DNA of 55,823 nt, taken from an uncultured Bacteroidales bacterium. Lineage in GTDB: Bacteria; Bacteroidota; Bacteroidia; Bacteroidales; UBA932. The first letter of the stretch is position 1. Every line of letters begins with the position of its first letter. The translations under genes were made by a program, and so were the position numbers. Shown piece by piece: positions 1 through 7,343 of the stretch. The notes below the pieces were generated by a model. The model had not been told where the DNA came from, did no database searches, and worked only from the letters and a program-made list of their open reading frames with translations. The stretch is taken from positions 1 through 55,823 of the forward strand of contig CALVAJ010000013.1 in NCBI GenBank assembly GCA_944325505.1. Reading direction: 5' to 3'.

Positions 1-103
1 GAATCTATAATTGCCTATAACAAATTGAATTTCAATAATTTCAAAGAACTTCTATGATTTTTTAGTGGACACTAATGCCTCGGACTGGAAAATTACGGTT
101 ATT

Positions 104-1258
104 ATGAAGATGAAGAATATCGTTTTAATGACGTTTGCTGCGGCGGTGGCGGTTACAGGCTGCGGGCAGACAAAAAATGCGGCTCCTGCTAAGGAAGGGT
201 CCGCAGTCGGTTATTCCATATCGTTTTTCAGAAATGCTGTATCAGGTGCAGGGGAAAACGAAAATGTCTTTGTCTCCCCGTACAGTGCCGGAGTGGCTTT
301 GTCGATGCTGGCGGAAGGAGCTGACGGACAGACTCTTGAAGAGCTGAAAGCCGCTCTTGGCGGAGTGAAGTTCACGGCGGACGGGCTCTCGTCCGATTCC
401 CTTGCCGATATCCGCTCGGCCAATGCGGCATGGATCCGTAACGGCTTTAAGGTGAAGTCTCCGTATCTGCAGACGCTTGCTTCTTCTTACGGGGCCAGGG
501 CGGAGAATCTTGATTTTTCCGATCCGGCGAGCGTGGGGGTCATCAATTCATGGTGTTCGGAAAATACAGAAGGGAAAATTACTGAAATAATTGATCGGAT
601 AGAGCCCGATATGGTGATGTTTCTGATGAATGCGCTGTATTTCAAGGCTCCGTGGGAAAAGACGTTCGACAGGAACGCTACCGCGGAGGATACTTTCCAC
701 GGCTCTTCCGCTGACAGCAAGGTCCCTTTCATGAACATCAAGGCAAGCTACAGATATGCCGAATATTCGGGGAACCAGCTGATACAGCTGCCATATGCGG
801 GCGGCAGGTACAGTATGCTGGTGTTCCTCCCTTCTGAAAACGTATCTCCGGATGCAGTTCTGCCGTATCTGAATGCAGATGCATATGATGAGGCACTTGC
901 CTCAATGCAGAAAAAGGAAGTGATACTGCGTCTTCCGAAATTCAGGCTCGAGACCACGACTTTGCTGAACAGGACATTGGCTGCTATGGGCGTAAGAAAG
1001 GTTTTCACACGGTCAGCGGAGCTTGGCGGCATTTCGGACGGCAGGATAGCAGTGGATGAAGTCAGGCAGAAATGTTTTATCGAGGTGAATGAGGAAGGGT
1101 CCGAAGCTGCTGCCGTTACAAGCATAGGAGTCAGGCTGACATCGGCTCGGGTCGAGCCTCTTCCTGTAAGGATGACGGTGGACAGGCCGTTCCTGTTTGC
1201 AATCACAGATACTGAAAGCGGCAATATCCTTTTTGCCGGCAGAGTAATGGATCTTTAG
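104..1258 (+). CDS. Serpin family protease inhibitor, lipoprotein
   Basis: A serpin: a suicide inhibitor of proteases with a mobile reactive-centre loop. The mature part has the serpin core, including a region ending NALYFKAPWEKTF, a hinge EEGSEAAAVTS like that of inhibitory serpins (small residues at P12-P9), and the closing strand DRPFLFAITDTESGNILFAG. The N-terminus is a lipoprotein signal with lipobox VTGC, so it probably sits on an outer or periplasmic membrane face. A GTG lies in frame at 65, but the signal peptide fits the ATG at 104 or 110. The segment between the hinge and the DRPF strand is about five residues longer than in alpha-1-antitrypsin, so P1 cannot be fixed; counting from the hinge gives Thr-Ser. 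It may protect the cell from host or competitor proteases (inference). Confidence 0.92.
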   Translation: MKMKNIVLMTFAAAVAVTGCGQTKNAAPAKEGSAVGYSISFFRNAVSGAGENENVFVSPYSAGVALSMLAEGADGQTLEELKAALGGVKFTADGLSSDSLADIRSANAAWIRNGFKVKSPYLQTLASSYGARAENLDFSDPASVGVINSWCSENTEGKITEIIDRIEPDMVMFLMNALYFKAPWEKTFDRNATAEDTFHGSSADSKVPFMNIKASYRYAEYSGNQLIQLPYAGGRYSMLVFLPSENVSPDAVLPYLNADAYDEALASMQKKEVILRLPKFRLETTTLLNRTLAAMGVRKVFTRSAELGGISDGRIAVDEVRQKCFIEVNEEGSEAAAVTSIGVRLTSARVEPLPVRMTVDRPFLFAITDTESGNILFAGRVMDL

Positions 1259-1275
1259 TCCCGTGTTGGAATACT

Positions 1276-2571
1276 ATGATGAAGAAATGCATGATTACGG
1301 CAGTCGCGGTGTCCTTTATGGCCATCGTGACTGTTTCTTTTTCGCAGGAACTTTCCGCAAGAAACAGAAAACCGTCCGTTCCGGCGGTCCGGCCGGGAAT
1401 TGAGGTCCTGGAACTTACGGGGTTCGAGTGCCTTAAAGGCAAGAGAACAGGGTTGGTGACCAATCCGAGCGGCGTCGACAGGAACATGAGGTCTACAGTC
1501 GATATCCTGTACAATGCGCCAGGGGTCAATCTCGTCGCCCTTTTCGGCCCGGAACATGGCGTGCGCGGGGATGTCTATGCCGGAGGAAAGGTCACTGATT
1601 CCGTGGACCCTGCAACAGGTCTGCCGGTGTATTCACTCTATGGGGCGACCAGGAAACCGACGCCCGGGATGCTAGACGGGATAGATGTCATGGTGTATGA
1701 CATACAGGATGTAGGGGTGCGGTCCTATACTTTCATCAGTACTCTTGGGCTGGTGATGGAGGCCTGTGCCGAGAAAGGTATAGAGGTGGTGGTACTTGAC
1801 CGTCCTAACCCGTTGGGAGGTAACAAGATAGAAGGCCCGTACGTCGAGCCCGGATTCTTTTCCTTTGTCAGCCAGTACAGGATACCGTATGTTTACGGAC
1901 TTACGGTAGGGGAGCTGGCCCTTCTGATTAACAGTCAGGGACTGAACAGGGGGCAGCTCGGTGACAGGAAACCGGCAAGATGCCGTCTTACCGTAATCCC
2001 TATGTCCGGATGGAACCGTGACATGCTGTATAAGGATACAGGCCTGCCGTGGGTGCTCCCGTCTCCGAATATCCCTTCCGATGAGGCTGCGCTGGGATAT
2101 CCGGCTGCCGGTCTGTGCGGAGAACTGTACGGGTTTCTCAATATAGGTGTGGGCTATACGCTCCCGTTCCAGGTCTTCGGAGCGGAATGGATTGACGCCG
2201 AACGGCTTAAAGAAGTGCTGGACAGCTACCGCCTGCCAGGGGTCGCTTTCCGGACAATATATTACACGCCGCTTTTCGGCAGTTCTAAGGGGAAGCTTGT
2301 CAAAGGAGTGCAGTATTTTTTCACTGATTATGATGCCGCGGCAATAACTGAAGTGCAGTTCTATGTTATGCAGGCTGTCGCGCAGCTGTATCCGGACAAG
2401 GGTGCCTTTGAAGAGGCCGATGGTGTCGGACTGTTCGACAAGGTCTGCGGAAGCGATTATGTCAGAAAGAAATTCGGAGAGAGGTACATCTTCTCCGACA
2501 TCGAAGACTACTGGCGGAAGGATGCCGGGCCGTTCCGTCAGCTGTCAAAGAAATACCATCTTTACAAATGA
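1276..2571 (+). CDS. namZ: DUF1343 / NamZ-type exo-beta-N-acetylmuramidase
   Basis: This belongs to the DUF1343 family, whose characterised member NamZ (GH171) removes N-acetylmuramic acid from the non-reducing end of peptidoglycan fragments. Family hallmarks visible are GLVTNPSGVD near the N-terminus, FGPEHGVRG, YDIQDVGVRSYTFISTL, LDRPNPLGG and the SPNIPS segment. The N-terminus (MMKKCMITAVAVSF...) is a signal peptide, so the enzyme is exported. Length (about 432 residues) is normal. It starts 17 bases after the serpin stop, so the two may be co-transcribed. A dispersed SD-containing repeat follows the stop codon by 14 bases. The specific substrate is taken from the family, not proven here. 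Confidence 0.9.
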   Translation: MMKKCMITAVAVSFMAIVTVSFSQELSARNRKPSVPAVRPGIEVLELTGFECLKGKRTGLVTNPSGVDRNMRSTVDILYNAPGVNLVALFGPEHGVRGDVYAGGKVTDSVDPATGLPVYSLYGATRKPTPGMLDGIDVMVYDIQDVGVRSYTFISTLGLVMEACAEKGIEVVVLDRPNPLGGNKIEGPYVEPGFFSFVSQYRIPYVYGLTVGELALLINSQGLNRGQLGDRKPARCRLTVIPMSGWNRDMLYKDTGLPWVLPSPNIPSDEAALGYPAAGLCGELYGFLNIGVGYTLPFQVFGAEWIDAERLKEVLDSYRLPGVAFRTIYYTPLFGSSKGKLVKGVQYFFTDYDAAAITEVQFYVMQAVAQLYPDKGAFEEADGVGLFDKVCGSDYVRKKFGERYIFSDIEDYWRKDAGPFRQLSKKYHLYK

Positions 2572-2584
2572 CTGAGGGTGAATT

Positions 2585-2632
2585 CAAAAGGAGGAATTTC
2601 AAGCGTAACGCAGTAAGTACCCTTTGGGGGCT
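2585..2632 (+). repeat. Dispersed intergenic repeat, copy 1 (same strand as namZ)
   Basis: Begins CAAAAGGAGGA, holds the core AAGCGTAACGCAG and ends CCCTTTGGGGGC. A second copy on the minus strand at 42017-42067 shares these blocks with a few base changes and a 2-3 base length difference. The outer parts (CAAAAGG and CCTTTTG in copy 2) can pair into a weak stem. Both copies begin about 15 bases after a stop codon and read in the direction of the gene they follow, so a 3'-end role is possible. No function is assigned. Confidence 0.65.
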
Positions 2633-2683
2633 CTGGACCCTATTTTAGTCCCTTCATAATTATCTGATTTTCAGTATGAGTTG

Positions 2684-3080
2684 TGGAGCTGGGCGGACTC
2701 GAACCGCCGTCCAAACACCGCACCAGGCAGCTTTCTACACGCTTAGTCTCTCTTTGTCTGTCGGCTGCAGACTGCCGGGAGACAGGCTATCCGCAGCTTA
2801 TCCTTTAAGTCTTGGCAGAGTTTAAAGGAGTCCCTCTGTGCATCCGGTTTGGATGATACCTCGTATTCCGGACATAACCGGCCTAAAGCCCGGAGAGATA
2901 CTCGTCGCGGCCGCAGCCTTGGCGGCCGTCGATTAAGCTAAACTACTTGGTAGGTTAGGCAGCGAGTGCATAGTTGTTGTTGCCAACTGAATTTTTGGAG
3001 GCTGAGATTAACGGGCAAACCTCCGACGCCCGACGTGCTTACCGTCCGATGTCATGTGCTGTCAAAACCAAAACAGCCCC
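2684..3080 (-). ncRNA. ssrA: tmRNA (ssrA)
   Basis: Transfer-messenger RNA, which rescues stalled ribosomes. On the minus strand the 5' end GGGGCTG (3080-3074) pairs with CAGCTCC at the 3' end to form the acceptor stem, and a T-arm with GGTTCGAGTCC lies just before the 3' end. The tag reading frame is at 2984-2955: GGC AAC AAC AAC TAT GCA CTC GCT GCC TAA, giving GNNNYALAA after the alanine carried by tmRNA. The YALAA ending is the classic protease-recognition tail. A full CCA is not encoded. About 397 nt, as expected. Confidence 0.95.
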
Positions 3081-3180
3081 ATTTCCTTTTTACGTGGAAT
3101 CAATATCCATCGCATATTATTATACTCCTGTCCTGTGAAAATGTTTCAGGATAACTGAAAATAAATTGAAAACAGGCAAA

Positions 3181-3220
3181 AGACAGAGGCCGGCTCAAAA
3201 ATCAGGGCCGGCCTCTGTCT
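3181..3220 (-). terminator. Rho-independent terminator after the SusE/F-like gene
   Basis: A 14-bp perfect stem (3181-3194 with 3207-3220, AGACAGAGGCCGGC) and a 12-base loop, followed on the minus strand by TTTT. It lies 90 bases past the stop of the minus-strand lipoprotein gene and could also work in the other direction. Confidence 0.8.
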
Positions 3221-3309
3221 TGTAATTCATCCTGCCTGGAGCCTCATCTCGGATTCAGTCTTCAGAAGGAAAATCCTTTTGGAATGGCTCCATATTTTCT
3301 GAAAGCGCG

Positions 3310-4972
3310 TTACTGCAACTTTTCGATGTTGTATGTCATCGTGTCGAGATATACATCGATTTTGTAACGTCCAGGTTCTTCGACATCGATGTTAGTCGAA
3401 GGATCATAGAAGTAGAAGGCCAGCCTGTTCTTCATATCCGGATCATTTGATACGACCTTTCCATAGCGTGGCCACCAAAGCTCGTTCGGGTCTCTTTTAC
3501 TGAAGAACGCGAAAACTCCGCCATCGACTTTGTGCTCTTCTCCGGTTTCGGTGATCTCTCCCTCCCACGAAAAATGCCCGTTTCCTTCATTTATCATTTC
3601 CTGACCATCGTCCGGATTCCATGCGGTGTTGAGCACAATATAGAGATGTTCATCTAAAATAGTCTTGTCCGGATGCTCCTCGTTGCAGATGAGATCCACT
3701 TTTCTCGTTTCGAAATTGACCGTAACCGTATATTTGCCTGCTTTGTGTACATCGAATCCAAGATCCTGATATGGCTCGGATACACGCTCTGATAACGTCC
3801 AATAGTCTTCCGATTCACCGTCTCTGATATATCCCGGCCAATAATTGTCTGTCGGTATGGCGAATCGGAATGATCCTCTGACAAGGTCTCCTGTCCATTC
3901 GAAGCCTGTCTCCGTTGGTGTCATTTGCCTGTCTTCTCCCCATGTCCAGGCGTCCCCTAAGGCAGTTCCGCCGATTACAAGCGTTTCGGGCATGCCATAT
4001 GTGACGGCAACAGTCATATCACTGATATTGGCAGTGATACGTTTATAGTCGGACGTTCCCTCATAAGTGAACGGAAGATAGGTTTCTGCAGCCTCGGGTT
4101 CAGTGCCGAAATAGCGGAGAGCAGTCCCGTCCTCGCTGCCGGCGTCCTTTACGAAGCCGGGCCACCAGGAGTCGGCTTTCGTTAAGAATCTGTAAGTCGT
4201 GCCGGTTTCTATCCATCCGTTGTATCCAAATGCTCCGTTCCCGAGATTTTCCATCTGGACTGCATTTTCAAAGCTGTCACCGAATGCGATGTAGAGTGTC
4301 TCTACATTCATCTGTATTGAGTAGGTAAGACTCAGAAGATCGACCGTTATGGTATAGTTTCCTGCTTCTACATTTATGGCTACGTCAGAATCCGGCATTT
4401 CATTATATAATGCCAGTTTCCCCGCTTCTGCTCCCGCTCCGTATGCCGGCCAGTCCGTTTCATCTGATACTTTGAAGATTATAGAACCTCTGCCGGTGAT
4501 CGTTCCGGACCATGAGAACTGTCCCAGGGCGCTGCTTGTCATAGGTACCGTTTCCGTGAGTGCGGAGCCGGCGATGAACAGCGTAGAAGTGGTCGGAGAG
4601 AAGGTGGTTGCCGAGAATTCTGTTTCTGCGGTCTGTGTAAGGTCTTCCCTGTTTGATACAGTAGCTGTAATCCTTGCCTTGTATTTTGCTGCCGTACCGC
4701 TTGCCGCATCGAATTCTTCAGTGAGGAAACTGTTGAGTTCGGAGTTAGTCCAGGATTTGCTCATTGTGGTCTTTCCCATATCCTGGCTGTAGCCGTCGGA
4801 ATAGTCGGAGCCGTCTTTAGTGATTTCGAGAGTGTAATTTATCTCCTCATCGAGTCCGTAATCGGATGCCGGTGTCAATGAGCTGATCCCCCTCCGGGGT
4901 TTCTTCCTTTGTGCATCCGGAAATCAGGAGCCCGGCTGCAGCACCAAACAAAATTAGTCGGTACAATTTCAT
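3310..4972 (-). pseudogene. SusE/SusF-like surface glycan-binding lipoprotein, single-base frameshift
   Basis: The minus strand encodes a lipoprotein signal (ATG at 4972; MKLYRLILFG...LISGC) that runs out of frame after about 37 codons. The body, in another frame, is 522 codons long from a TTG at 4878. Removing one G from the G5 run at 4888-4892 joins them as CTKEETPEG-ISSLTPASDYG, the expected SusE-like layout. The body has an N-terminal SusE-type Ig-like region and then four modules of about 90-110 residues. Each opens with a strand such as TLFIAG, ETLYIAF, ETLVIGG or EHLYIVL and carries a WPxY/WPGF-type motif, as in SusE/SusF starch-binding domains. No susC/susD partner lies nearby. Either a real frameshift, a slippage-controlled gene, or a homopolymer sequencing error. 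Confidence 0.85.
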
Positions 4973-5186
4973 AGCTATTTTTCAGTTTTAATGTTAAATA
5001 TTTTTGTGAACCACAAAATTCACCGTTTATTCAGACTTATCAAATACCCTTAAATGAAATAGTAGTGGATTTGGAAAAGATTTTGGGTCTAATTCGTTGA
5101 TATTCAGTACGGATTCTCTGCAGAGAGCGAGGCGATTTAGTAGTGGGATAGGCTGTGCTGATGACGATATGATCGGCGGATTATAC

Positions 5187-5505
5187 GGTATAATTGACAT
5201 TTTTGGTTGGTGACAATGACAAAAGTGGTTGGTGGAATGCAGCAAGACTTTTCCATCCCTTGCTTGGTACACCTGCAGTTGGGTGATGCGTGTAACTTAT
5301 TGTAAATAAATGCATTCCTGCAATGTCGCTTTTTCAGGTGTCACACTTTAATGCACGCCTGCGGTAACAGATGTGCCCTACAGGTACGTGTAGTGAGGTT
5401 TCACTACTGCAGGTGTGTCCGAAAATGTTACACCTGGAATTGATGCTTTTGTTGAATTATTTAAATATCAACGGCTTACATATATGAGCCATTTCCAAGT
5501 GTGCG
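5187..5505. repeat. Structured intergenic repeat, copy A
   Basis: About 319 bases that match a second copy at 28649-28980, very roughly 70% by eye. The matching ranges from GGTATAATTG and a conserved TTTTGGTTGGTGACAATGAC near the left end to AGTGTGCG/GGTGTGCG at the right. Inside are alternating half-sites ACACCTG and CAGGTGT (5269-5275, 5335-5341, 5355-5361, 5410-5416, 5430-5436) that can form successive 7-bp stems, and a hairpin GTAGTGA/TCACTAC (5390-5396 with 5401-5407). Paired bases change together between the copies. No convincing protein is encoded. It fills most of the space between the lipoprotein gene and tRNA-Val. Confidence 0.7.
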
Positions 5506-5562
5506 CGACATTCTTCCTCATTTCGGGCAGCGCTGGGCCGCCTTATTTTTCGATTATCACTC

Positions 5563-5588
5563 ATTAGATGAAACTCGTTTCATCTAAT
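5563..5588. other. Perfect 11-bp hairpin
   Basis: ATTAGATGAAA (5563-5573) pairs perfectly with 5578-5588 around the loop CTCG. It lies between repeat copy A and the tRNA-Val terminator, has no strong T tract, and its role is unknown. The rest of 5506-5662 shows nothing recognisable. Confidence 0.55.
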
Positions 5589-5662
5589 TTCTATATATTA
5601 CAGAATTTTTCGGGGCCCACTCGGTATGAATTAACCGTATTTTGCGGTCCGCCATAAACAAA

Positions 5663-5692
5663 AAATCCCGAAGTCGCAGGACTTCGGGATTT
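5663..5692 (-). terminator. Rho-independent terminator of the tRNA cluster
   Basis: AAATCCCGAAGTC (5663-5675) pairs with 5680-5692, loop GCAG, and on the minus strand a run of T follows. It lies just downstream of minus-strand tRNA-Val. Confidence 0.85.
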
Positions 5693-5714
5693 TGGTTTGA
5701 TTTGCCCTTTCGGG

Positions 5715-5792
5715 TGGTGGGAGCAGAGGGAGTCGAACCCCCGACCCTCTGCTTGTAAGGCAGACGCTCTGAACCAACTGAGCTATGCTCCC
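5715..5792 (-). tRNA. tRNA-Val (anticodon TAC)
   Basis: Cloverleaf on the minus strand: 5' GGGAGCA, D-arm GCTCAGTTGG, anticodon loop CTTACAA (anticodon TAC, reads GUA), T-arm GGGGGTTCGACTCCC, and a genomically encoded CCA at 5717-5715. Last gene of a minus-strand cluster Gln-Met-Val. Confidence 0.95.
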
Positions 5793-5814
5793 TTTTTTCG
5801 TTTCTTTTTGGCGA

Positions 5815-6103
5815 TTACTGCGTTGGACTTCGTATCGTCAGTCAGTCATTTACATGAGTAAACTCCTTCCCTCCTCACTTGTCCGTCTTGTACTCACCAA
5901 AAACAAACTTCAAAATAACAGATCTTTCTGAAAATAAACTTCAAAAATTCTGTTGTTTATCTTTTGGGAAGTTACTGCGTTGGACTTCGTATCGTCGGTC
6001 AGTCATTTACATAAGTAAACTCCTTCCCTCCTCACTTGTCCGCCTTGTACTCACCAAAAACAAATTTCAAAATAACAGATCTCTCTGAAAATAAACTTCA
6101 AAA
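5815..6103. repeat. Tandem duplication of a 132-bp unit between tRNA genes
   Basis: Two copies (5815-5946 and 5972-6103, period 157) that differ at five positions by eye, all transitions. Each runs from TTACTGCGTTGGACTTCG to AAAATAAACTTCAAAA. They fill the gap between tRNA-Val and tRNA-Met, so they would lie inside the precursor of the minus-strand tRNA cluster. They encode nothing convincing. The near-identity points to a recent duplication. Confidence 0.85.
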
Positions 6104-6113
6104 GAACTTTTAG

Positions 6114-6187
6114 TAGCGGGTCGCAGGATTGAACTGCGGACCTCATGATTATGAATCATGCGCTCTAACCAGCTGAGCTAACCCGCC
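6114..6187 (-). tRNA. tRNA-Met (anticodon CAT)
   Basis: Minus strand: 5' GGCGGGT, D-arm AGCTCAGCTGGTTAGAGC, anticodon stem-loop ATGATTCATAATCAT with anticodon CAT, T-arm GCAGTTCAATCCTGC. CCA is not encoded. It lacks initiator features (the GGG/CCC anticodon stem), so it is most likely elongator tRNA-Met. tRNA-Ile2 with a modified CAT cannot be excluded by eye. Confidence 0.9.
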
Positions 6188-6247
6188 ATCATTGGCTTTG
6201 TCTTTTTAGACTCTCCCGCCCGGAATGACGGTGCTGTCTGGAATTTG

Positions 6248-6318
6248 TTGAGATAGAAGGACTCGAACCCTCACTGACAGAGCCAGAATCTGTAGTGCTA
6301 CCATTACACCATATCTCA
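6248..6318 (-). tRNA. tRNA-Gln (anticodon CTG)
   Basis: Minus strand: 5' TGAGATA pairs with TATCTCA at the 3' end; anticodon stem ACAGA/TCTGT with loop TTCTGGC, so the anticodon is CTG (reads CAG). T-arm GAGGGTTCGAGTCCTTC. CCA is not encoded. First gene of the minus-strand tRNA cluster. Confidence 0.93.
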
Positions 6319-6360
6319 GTTTTTCTCCCCGCGCTATAGCAGCGTTTTGTTTTGGGACTG

Positions 6361-6390
6361 CAAAGGTACAAAGGTTTTTTGAAAATGCAA
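6361..6390 (-). promoter_or_regulatory. Promoter of the tRNA-Gln/Met/Val cluster
   Basis: On the minus strand TACCTTTG (6368-6361) matches the Bacteroidetes -7 box TAnnTTTG, with TTG (6390-6388) 19 bases upstream as -33. It lies about 45 bases before tRNA-Gln. Confidence 0.65.
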
Positions 6391-6438
6391 TATTTTGTGA
6401 CAATTTTTATATGGTTGGCTGCAGAAAAGTGCGATATG

Positions 6439-6918
6439 CTATTTTATCAGCAGTACAGTGGCATAGACGGCGCATCCTTCGCCGCGTCCGATGAAGCCGA
6501 GTTTTTCGGTGGTGGTGGCCTTTACCGATACCCTGCTGATTTCAAGTCCCATTATTTCTGCGAGTGTCTGACGCATCGGCGTGATGTAAGGCGCCAGTTT
6601 GGGTCGTTGCATTGCTATGGTTATGTCGGCATTGCTGACTCTGTAGCCGGCAGAAGCGACCATTTCCATTGTTCTGTGCAGCAGTATCTTGCTGTCTATG
6701 CCCTTGAACTCTTCCGATGTGTCGGGGAAGTGTTTTCCTATATCGCCCAAGGCCAGGGCGCCAAGAAGCGCATCGCAGAGCGCATGTATGGCCACATCTC
6801 CGTCGGAGTGGGCGATGCATCCTGTCGGGCTGTCTATCCGTACTCCGCCTAAAAACAGCGGCAGTCCTTCCGCAAGGGCATGGACGTCATATCCGTTGCC
6901 TGTCCTGATATCTGTCAT
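6439..6918 (-). CDS. ispF: 2-C-methyl-D-erythritol 2,4-cyclodiphosphate synthase
   Basis: IspF catalyses the cyclisation step of the MEP isoprenoid pathway, turning CDP-ME 2-phosphate into ME-cPP and CMP in the cytoplasm. Visible signatures are GNGYDVH at residues 8-14 (metal-binding Asp and His), HSDGDVAIHALCDALLGAL around residue 40, the DIGKHFPDT loop, and KATTTEKLGFIGRGEG near the C-terminus. At 159 residues it is full length. It stands alone on the minus strand, with a good -7 box upstream and divergent from the small membrane protein gene at 7020. Confidence 0.97.
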   Translation of the reverse strand: MTDIRTGNGYDVHALAEGLPLFLGGVRIDSPTGCIAHSDGDVAIHALCDALLGALALGDIGKHFPDTSEEFKGIDSKILLHRTMEMVASAGYRVSNADITIAMQRPKLAPYITPMRQTLAEIMGLEISRVSVKATTTEKLGFIGRGEGCAVYATVLLIK

Positions 6919-6937
6919 TTCTGGGGTTTTAGTCCTG

Positions 6938-6945
6938 CAAATATA
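6938..6945 (-). promoter_or_regulatory. -7 box for ispF
   Basis: TATATTTG on the minus strand (TAnnTTTG), about 20 bases before the ispF start codon. Confidence 0.6.
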
Positions 6946-6987
6946 GAAGCAGTTTTGATTTTTTGAAAAGAATCGACAAAAAATCAG

Positions 6988-6995
6988 TACATTTG
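6988..6995 (+). promoter_or_regulatory. -7 box for the 7020 gene
   Basis: TACATTTG (TAnnTTTG), 24 bases before the ATG at 7020, divergent from the ispF promoter. Confidence 0.55.
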
Positions 6996-7019
6996 TATTT
7001 TGCCATTAAACGGATTATT

Positions 7020-7313
7020 ATGGGATTTAATTTCAGTTTCTTCGGAACCCCGGAGCACAGGGTCTTCAACTATAAGCCCCGGTATTATGATCCTGAGAAA
7101 GAAGCTTTGAAGGAAAAGTTCGGAAAGGTGGACGGCCGTCTCGAAAAGGAGAAATATGTTCCCGGAACCTATATCAAGGGGAGCTTCCGCAACGGGAATT
7201 ACCAGAAGACCCGCGGTACCAGCAAGGCACAGAAGATAATAGGTGCTGTCGGGCTGGCGATATTTTTCGTGGCGCTGGTTTATATAGCCAAATTCTATTC
7301 ATTGCTTTGGTAG
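7020..7313 (+). CDS. Small membrane protein of unknown function
   Basis: A 97-residue protein. Residues 1-70 are polar and charged (FFGTPEHRVFNYKPRYYDPEKEALKEKFG), and residues about 75-94 form one hydrophobic helix (IIGAVGLAIFFVALVYIAKF) ending in YSLLW. The start at 7020 is chosen over an in-frame ATG at 6963 because a promoter box lies between them. I do not recognise a characterised family. It ends 30 bases before mutL and may share its transcript. The layout suggests an inner-membrane anchor with a cytoplasmic N-terminal part. Confidence 0.75.
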   Translation: MGFNFSFFGTPEHRVFNYKPRYYDPEKEALKEKFGKVDGRLEKEKYVPGTYIKGSFRNGNYQKTRGTSKAQKIIGAVGLAIFFVALVYIAKFYSLLW

Positions 7314-7343
7314 CCGTGCGGTAAGTGTAGGGGGACAGGAAGG

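Noticed and set aside
5879-6088. 69-codon frame across the tandem repeat between tRNA genes
   Set aside because: Created by the 132-bp duplication; low-complexity translation with no support.
5815-6103. Tandem repeat considered as a CRISPR array
   Set aside because: Only two long units with no short repeats or varied spacers, and no cas genes.
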